Source of the DNA: Oscillospiraceae bacterium
Lineage (GTDB): Bacteria > Bacillota > Clostridia > Oscillospirales > Ruminococcaceae
Direction: 5' to 3'
Assembly: GCA_016303235.1 (NCBI GenBank)
Contig: JAEDMB010000060.1
Location: forward strand, 1-10,611
Length of the DNA stretch: 10,611 bases
This document shows positions 7,541 through 10,611 of the stretch, piece by piece (within the stretch, counting starts at the first letter, position 1; every line of letters begins with the position of its first letter). A program made the position numbers and the translations under genes. Under the pieces are notes generated by a model, which did no database searches, was not told the DNA's origin, and saw only the letters and a program-made list of their open reading frames with translations.

Positions 7541-7904
7541 GAATAGTATTTTTAAGTTCCTTAAGCTTAACTATATTTTCAAGCTGTTCTATTTTTGACT
7601 TAAGAACTTCAATTTCCTTATTAGCTGCCTCAAGCTCGATTCTTGCCTTGCCCGCCTCATCGACATAGTTTTTAGCCTCATCACGCAGGCTGTCGAGATG
7701 TTCATTAGCCTTGTTTATATCGTCCATAAGTCCGAGGGATACCATAATTGAGGCTGAATACGGAGAAATGCCGTTTCCTGATTCTATCATGGCATTTATT
7801 TTTGATTCAAGTGAACGTGCGAGATTGTATATATAATTCGGAGTTTCAGCAGTTTTAAGCTTATATTCCTTTCCGCATATAATAACTTTTACTTCATTAA
7901 GCAT
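7533..7904 (-). CDS. zapA: Cell division protein ZapA
   Basis: ZapA binds FtsZ and bundles protofilaments in the division ring in the cytoplasm. The 123 residues show the ZapA pattern: an N-terminal beta-hairpin (NEVKVIICGKEYKLKTAET, about 3-21), a helix with the typical YIYNLARSLESKI (24-36) and a long C-terminal coiled coil (about 62-118). The family is often 85-110 residues, so the coiled coil is slightly long. AAAGGAT precedes the ATG. The gene lies 22 bases downstream of lexA and overlaps the U32 gene by 8 bases. A ZapA-U32 pairing is, as far as I recall, common in Firmicutes. Confidence 0.88.
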   Translation of the reverse strand: MLNEVKVIICGKEYKLKTAETPNYIYNLARSLESKINAMIESGNGISPYSASIMVSLGLMDDINKANEHLDSLRDEAKNYVDEAGKARIELEAANKEIEVLKSKIEQLENIVKLKELKNTIHD

Positions 7905-7926
7905 TTTTTAAAATCCTTTCTGCAAA

Positions 7927-8508
7927 TCAGTAGTATCTTTTAAGGCCTACGACCTTTCCGACAATTTCAACGCTTTCGAGAATAATCGGTGACATTGTAT
8001 CATTTTCGGGCTGAAGTCTGAAATGACCGTTTTCCTTGTAGAAACGCTTGACGGTAGCTTCTTCTCCGTCAACAAGTGCAACAACTATATCTCCGTTTTC
8101 AGCATAGGCTGACTGTTCAACAACAACAACGTCACCGTCAAGAATACCGGCATTAATCATACTTTCGCCCTTTATTTTAAGAGCAAAGAGAGGATTTTCA
8201 TACTGCTTTCCGGAATCAAATGAAACGTAGCCGGTAATATCTTCAAAGGCAGTAACAGGATTTCCGGCTGTTACAGTTCCCATAACGGGAACTGTAATTG
8301 TGCTGTAATTCGGAAGATGAAGTGAACGGTTAAGGCTTCCTGACTTTTCAATCAGACCGGCATCAATAAGAGCCTGAACATGTACAAAGGCACTTGAAGT
8401 TGACTTGTAACCCATAGCGTTCTGAATTTCACGGATAGACGGAGAAAATCCCTCTCCGATGCGTTTTTTGATATATTCATAAACCTGAATGTCTTTCTGT
8501 TTAAGCAT
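7927..8508 (-). CDS. lexA: SOS regulator LexA (transcriptional repressor with self-cleaving peptidase domain)
   Basis: LexA represses DNA-damage genes and cuts itself when RecA forms filaments on single-stranded DNA. From the ATG at 8506-8508 the product is 193 residues. It has an N-terminal winged helix-turn-helix (about 1-65, with SPSIREIQ and the recognition region STSSAFVHVQAL) and a C-terminal S24 peptidase domain. The scissile Ala-Gly is A81-G82 in VTAGNP, the nucleophile is S116 in GESM and the general base is K154 in ATVKRF, so autocleavage should be intact. The ATG is chosen because AAGGTGAT sits at ideal distance; an in-frame GTG at 8515-8517, inside that site, would add three residues. 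Only 12 bases separate it from murC, so no own promoter is apparent. An internal perfect inverted repeat lies at 8271-8297. Confidence 0.95.
   Translation of the reverse strand: MLKQKDIQVYEYIKKRIGEGFSPSIREIQNAMGYKSTSSAFVHVQALIDAGLIEKSGSLNRSLHLPNYSTITVPVMGTVTAGNPVTAFEDITGYVSFDSGKQYENPLFALKIKGESMINAGILDGDVVVVEQSAYAENGDIVVALVDGEEATVKRFYKENGHFRLQPENDTMSPIILESVEIVGKVVGLKRYY
8271..8297. repeat. Perfect 11-bp inverted repeat inside lexA
   Basis: TTACAGTTCCC (8271-8281) and GGGAACTGTAA (8287-8297) are exact reverse complements around the 5-base spacer ATAAC. The repeat lies within lexA codons for TVPVMGTVT, immediately before the Ala-Gly cleavage codons (8263-8268). In mRNA it could form a stable stem-loop; in DNA it is a 27-bp dyad. 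It may be a by-product of the mirrored TV-TV coding pattern. Confidence 0.85.
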
Positions 8509-8520
8509 ATTAATCACCTT

Positions 8521-9933
8521 TTAATCCTTAAGTTTTTTGAGAATCATTTTAGCAATTTTATAGGCATCGCCACAGCCGAGAGTTATAACGAGGTCGCCCT
8601 CGGAAACGTTTTCGCATACATAGTCACAAACCTGCTGAAAATTGAAATATTTTCTTTCATCGGTATATTCAGCGGATTCGTCCTGCGGAAACCATACACA
8701 TTCGGGAATTTTTTCTGCAAGATGTCTTGTAAAAATTCCGAAAGTATTTTTTTCTCTTGAACCCATAATGTCAGTGAGAACTGTTTTATCCGGAATGGAA
8801 AGAACTCTTGCGAAATCATCAAGAAGTAGCTTTGTGCGTGAGAATGTAAACGGCTGGAATACTGCCCATACTCTGTTGAATCCCATTTCCATTGCGGAAG
8901 TGAGAGTTGCCTCAAGTTCAGTGGGGTGATGTGCATAATCATCAACGACAGTAACGCCCTTTTCAAATCCGAGCTTTTCAAATCGTCTTGATGCACCTCT
9001 GAAATCCTCAAGCCCTTTCTGAATTGATTCAAAATCAGCACCGACATAGAGAGAGGCAACAGCTGATGCTACGGAATTTAAAATATTATGATTTCCGGCA
9101 ACGTTGAGAGTAATTTCTCCCAAAGCTTTGCCCTTGTGCATAAGTGTATACTGTGATTTAAGACCGTTTATTTTTCTGATATTTTCGGGGTAGTAGTCCG
9201 CTGATGAACTTTTGCCGAATGTAATAATTTCCTTGCCTGAAATTTCCTCAATTGCTTTCATGGAATTTTCGTCATCGGCATTTATTATAATGGCTTTTGT
9301 GGTATTTTCTGCGAACTTATGGAATGATTTTATAATATTTTCAACGGTCTTGAAATAGTCAAGATGGTCAGCATCGATATTGAGTATTACAGCTATATCG
9401 GGGTAGAGCTTAAGGAAAGTATCAACAAATTCACATGATTCGCATACAAGTATATCACTTTTTCCTGCTATGCCACTGCCGTGAATACATGGTAGCTTTC
9501 CGCCTATATATGCGGAGAGGTCGATTCCGGCAGTATAGAGAATCTGTGTAATCATAGATGTTGTAGTAGTTTTTCCGTGAGTACCCGAAACGCATATTGC
9601 ATTGTCAAACCAGCTTGTAACTATTCCGAGGAGGTCACTTCTTTCGAGAACCGGAACACCGCTTGCTTTGGCAGCAATAAGTTCCGGATTGTCAGACATT
9701 ATGGCAGCAGTATGGACAATCAGGTCAGCACCTTCGATATTTTCGGCACGCTGTCCCATAAATACGGGAATACCCATTTTTCTGACAGCCTCAAGAGTTT
9801 CAGTTTCATTGTTGTCAGAGCCGGTAAGATAATATCCCTGTGAATGGAGAATCTGTGCGAGAGGATACATTCCTGAACCGCCTATGCCTATGAAATGAAT
9901 GTGTTTTCGTCCTTTCAGTATGTTTTCTAACAA
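8521..9933 (-). CDS. murC: UDP-N-acetylmuramate--L-alanine ligase (MurC)
   Basis: MurC adds L-alanine to UDP-MurNAc with ATP hydrolysis, the first amino-acid step of cytoplasmic peptidoglycan precursor synthesis. Counting from the TTG at 9933 the product has 470 residues, normal for the family. The N-terminal Rossmann motif is FIGIGGSGM (14-22), the ATP P-loop GTHGKTTTT (117-125), the central-domain NIDADHLDYF (185-194), then GASRRFE (313-319), DDYAHHP (331-337) and QPFTFSRT (360-367). A C-terminal TLGCGD (451-456) takes the place of the more usual GAGD. I favour the TTG start because AAGGTGAT lies four bases upstream, exactly as in lexA. The alternative is the in-frame GTG at 9940-9942, which overlaps that site and would give 473 residues. 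It appears to head the unit continuing into lexA and zapA. Confidence 0.94.
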   Translation of the reverse strand: MLENILKGRKHIHFIGIGGSGMYPLAQILHSQGYYLTGSDNNETETLEAVRKMGIPVFMGQRAENIEGADLIVHTAAIMSDNPELIAAKASGVPVLERSDLLGIVTSWFDNAICVSGTHGKTTTTSMITQILYTAGIDLSAYIGGKLPCIHGSGIAGKSDILVCESCEFVDTFLKLYPDIAVILNIDADHLDYFKTVENIIKSFHKFAENTTKAIIINADDENSMKAIEEISGKEIITFGKSSSADYYPENIRKINGLKSQYTLMHKGKALGEITLNVAGNHNILNSVASAVASLYVGADFESIQKGLEDFRGASRRFEKLGFEKGVTVVDDYAHHPTELEATLTSAMEMGFNRVWAVFQPFTFSRTKLLLDDFARVLSIPDKTVLTDIMGSREKNTFGIFTRHLAEKIPECVWFPQDESAEYTDERKYFNFQQVCDYVCENVSEGDLVITLGCGDAYKIAKMILKKLKD

Positions 9934-9958
9934 AATTATCACCTTATCCTTAATCTTA

Positions 9959-9987
9959 TTGAAATTTGCAAAATTATGATGTATAAT
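9959..9987 (+). promoter_or_regulatory. Sigma-A-type promoter for spoVG
   Basis: The -35 box TTGAAA (9959-9964), a 17-base spacer and a perfect -10 box TATAAT (9982-9987) form a near-consensus housekeeping promoter. A start near 9994 leaves a leader of about 100 bases before the spoVG ATG. I see no sigma-H type GAAT element at suitable spacing, unlike the classic Bacillus subtilis spoVG promoter. The -35 box lies only 25 bases from the divergent murC start. Confidence 0.75.
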
Positions 9988-10004
9988 ATTTATGCCGGAA
10001 AAAT

Positions 10005-10066
10005 AACAGACAGCTATGTATATTTTACTCTTCTGACGGCAATTATATCCATAGTAAAAATCTGTT
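10005..10066 (+). other. Potential stem-loop in the spoVG leader
   Basis: Within the roughly 100-base leader AACAGA (10005-10010) can pair with TCTGTT (10061-10066), and CTATG (10014-10018) with CATAG (10050-10054). ATAT (10020-10023) can then pair with ATAT (10045-10048) across a one-by-one mismatch. The arms nest in the right order and leave a loop of about 21 bases. The inner helix is AT-rich and weak. It does not cover the ribosome site at 10082-10087. No known riboswitch class was recognised. Confidence 0.35.
10042..10047 (-). promoter_or_regulatory. Tentative -10 element for the murC transcript
   Basis: On the minus strand a perfect TATAAT stands at 10042-10047, about 109 bases upstream of the murC start. 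No convincing -35 box is found at 16-18 bases. It is the most promoter-like minus-strand element in the 161-base gap, whose only other content is the spoVG promoter and leader. If used, murC and spoVG leaders would be transcribed across each other. Confidence 0.25.
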
Positions 10067-10094
10067 GCCGGATTTTTTTCAGGGAGGTCATTTT

Positions 10095-10364
10095 ATGGAA
10101 ATTACAGACGTAAAAATCAGAAAGCTTATCACGGAGGGCAGACTCAAAGCAATTGTATCAGTTACATTTGACAATATGCTTGCTGTACATGACATCAAGA
10201 TTGTACAGGGAGAAGAAAGAATCTTTGTAGCAATGCCAAGCAGAAAAGATGAAAGCGGAATATTCCGTGATATAGTTCACCCGATTACTGCTGAGGCAAG
10301 AAAAGAACTTGAAACTGCTGTTATTGATGCATATGAAAGACAGCTTGCCGAATCCGAAGAATAA
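10095..10364 (+). CDS. spoVG: Regulatory protein SpoVG
   Basis: SpoVG is a small nucleic-acid-binding regulator that in Firmicutes affects sporulation, septation, capsule and cell-wall genes. The 89-residue product matches the family from end to end: MEITDVKIRKL at the start, EGRLKAIVSVTFDNMLAVHDIKI in the core (in two parts around residues 13-36), then FVAMPS (44-49), FRDIVHPI (57-64) and a C-terminal helix ending in acidic residues. The ATG at 10095 is chosen because it gives the conserved N-terminus and follows AGGGAGGT (10081-10088) at good spacing. An upstream extension to 10065 would read through that ribosome site. The gene is monocistronic, divergent from murC and closed by a terminator, with a near-consensus promoter upstream. 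That suggests steady vegetative expression. Confidence 0.95.
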   Translation: MEITDVKIRKLITEGRLKAIVSVTFDNMLAVHDIKIVQGEERIFVAMPSRKDESGIFRDIVHPITAEARKELETAVIDAYERQLAESEE

Positions 10365-10374
10365 TTTTCCAGTG

Positions 10375-10409
10375 CATACCGTAAATTTATTTTTGCGGTA
10401 TGTTTTTTT
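10375..10409 (+). terminator. Rho-independent terminator after spoVG
   Basis: CATACCG (10375-10381) pairs with CGGTATG (10396-10402). The helix extends inward by a T-G wobble and three A-T pairs to an 11-bp stem with a 6-base loop (10386-10391). Seven T follow directly (10403-10409). The T run reaches the tandem stop codons of the convergent Nudix gene. On the minus strand the stem is not followed by a U-run, so it serves mainly spoVG. Confidence 0.9.
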
Positions 10410-10410
10410 A

Positions 10411-10611
10411 TTATATTCCGAGAAGTCTTGATGCCTTAAGTATAACAAGCTGAGTTTTTCCGTCCTTGATTTCGTTGTCCATAACCATCTGTATAGCCTT
10501 TTCAAGCGGAATTTTTACAACGTCAAGAAATTCATCTTCATCAAGATTCTGCTTTTTGTATTCAAGACCTTTTGCAAGATACATGTGAGTTATTTCGGAA
10601 TTGTATGCCGG
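10411..10611 (-). CDS. C-terminal end of a Nudix hydrolase, ADP-ribose pyrophosphatase type (partial)
   Basis: The minus-strand frame enters from the right edge and gives 66 residues before TAA at 10411-10413, with a second in-frame TAA directly after it (10408-10410). The segments YLAKGLEYKKQ, LDEDEFLDVVKIPLEKAIQMV and DGKTQLVILKASRLL match the C-terminal region of Firmicutes ADP-ribose pyrophosphatases (NudF type), where 'DEDEF' follows the fold's last strands. The catalytic Nudix box lies outside the window, so activity cannot be judged. Such enzymes split ADP-ribose to AMP and ribose 5-phosphate. It is convergent with spoVG. Confidence 0.85.
   Translation of the reverse strand, partial: PAYNSEITHMYLAKGLEYKKQNLDEDEFLDVVKIPLEKAIQMVMDNEIKDGKTQLVILKASRLLGI

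Noticed and set aside
8583..9059. A 158-codon minus-strand frame within murC in another reading frame.
   Set aside because: It is entirely contained in murC, whose motifs run through the same interval in the correct frame.
10016..10036. A six-codon mini-ORF (MYILLF) in the spoVG leader that might act as a leader peptide.
   Set aside because: No Shine-Dalgarno precedes it and the codons show no attenuation-type run of one amino acid.
9976..10113. A 45-codon plus-strand frame upstream of and overlapping spoVG, with a hydrophobic middle.
   Set aside because: Its ATG lies upstream of the predicted spoVG transcription start and overlaps the -10 region, there is no ribosome site before it, and it ends out of frame inside spoVG.
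10158..10505. A 115-codon minus-strand frame spanning spoVG antisense and the Nudix 3' end.
   Set aside because: It is antisense to the conserved spoVG sequence and out of frame with the Nudix C-terminus, which gives a clear family match in another frame.

Overview
The window reads as a chromosomal, housekeeping stretch of a moderately AT-rich, low-GC Gram-positive bacterium, most likely a Clostridia/Oscillospiraceae (Ruminococcus-like) organism. The pointers are strong Shine-Dalgarno sites of the GGAGG/AAGGTGAT type, a spoVG gene, an mreBCD-PBP2 cluster, a small DUF4321-like membrane protein and a Gram-positive style LexA. The taxon is inferred from gene content and was not tested by any search. 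I see no rRNA, tRNA, insertion sequence, phage, CRISPR array or other accessory system.

Layout from left to right. Positions 1-129 hold the C-terminal end of a plus-strand protein made of a 9-residue Asn/Gln-rich repeat encoded by a 27-bp tandem DNA repeat, closed by a strong terminator. A long run of minus-strand genes follows, read here in transcription order from right to left. The first unit (about 9933 down to 4777) is murC, lexA, zapA, a long U32-family protein, dut and a small DUF4321-like membrane protein, all overlapping or separated by about 25 bases or less. After a 157-base gap with a good sigma-A-type promoter comes a second unit, mreB, mreC, mreD and mrdA (PBP2), again tightly packed or overlapping, ending at the shared terminator region near 140-170. 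Upstream of murC a 161-base divergent intergenic region carries a near-consensus promoter and a structured leader for plus-strand spoVG (10095-10364), which ends at its own terminator. The last 200 bases are the C-terminus of a minus-strand Nudix hydrolase cut by the window edge.

Most of the genes serve cell-envelope growth and division. MurC makes the UDP-MurNAc-alanine precursor. MreB, MreC, MreD and PBP2 are the elongasome core that inserts lateral wall, and ZapA stabilises the FtsZ ring. SpoVG is a small RNA/DNA-binding regulator affecting envelope and sporulation in relatives. LexA and dUTPase add a genome-integrity theme. The U32 protein belongs to a family that hydroxylates tRNA or rRNA.

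Nothing here looks like an undescribed defence or mobile system. The points worth a second look are the Asn/Gln repeat tail, lexA embedded between wall and division genes without a visible SOS box, a perfect 11-bp inverted repeat inside lexA beside the autocleavage codons, the spoVG leader overlapped by the murC upstream region, and the second cysteine cluster in the U32 protein.
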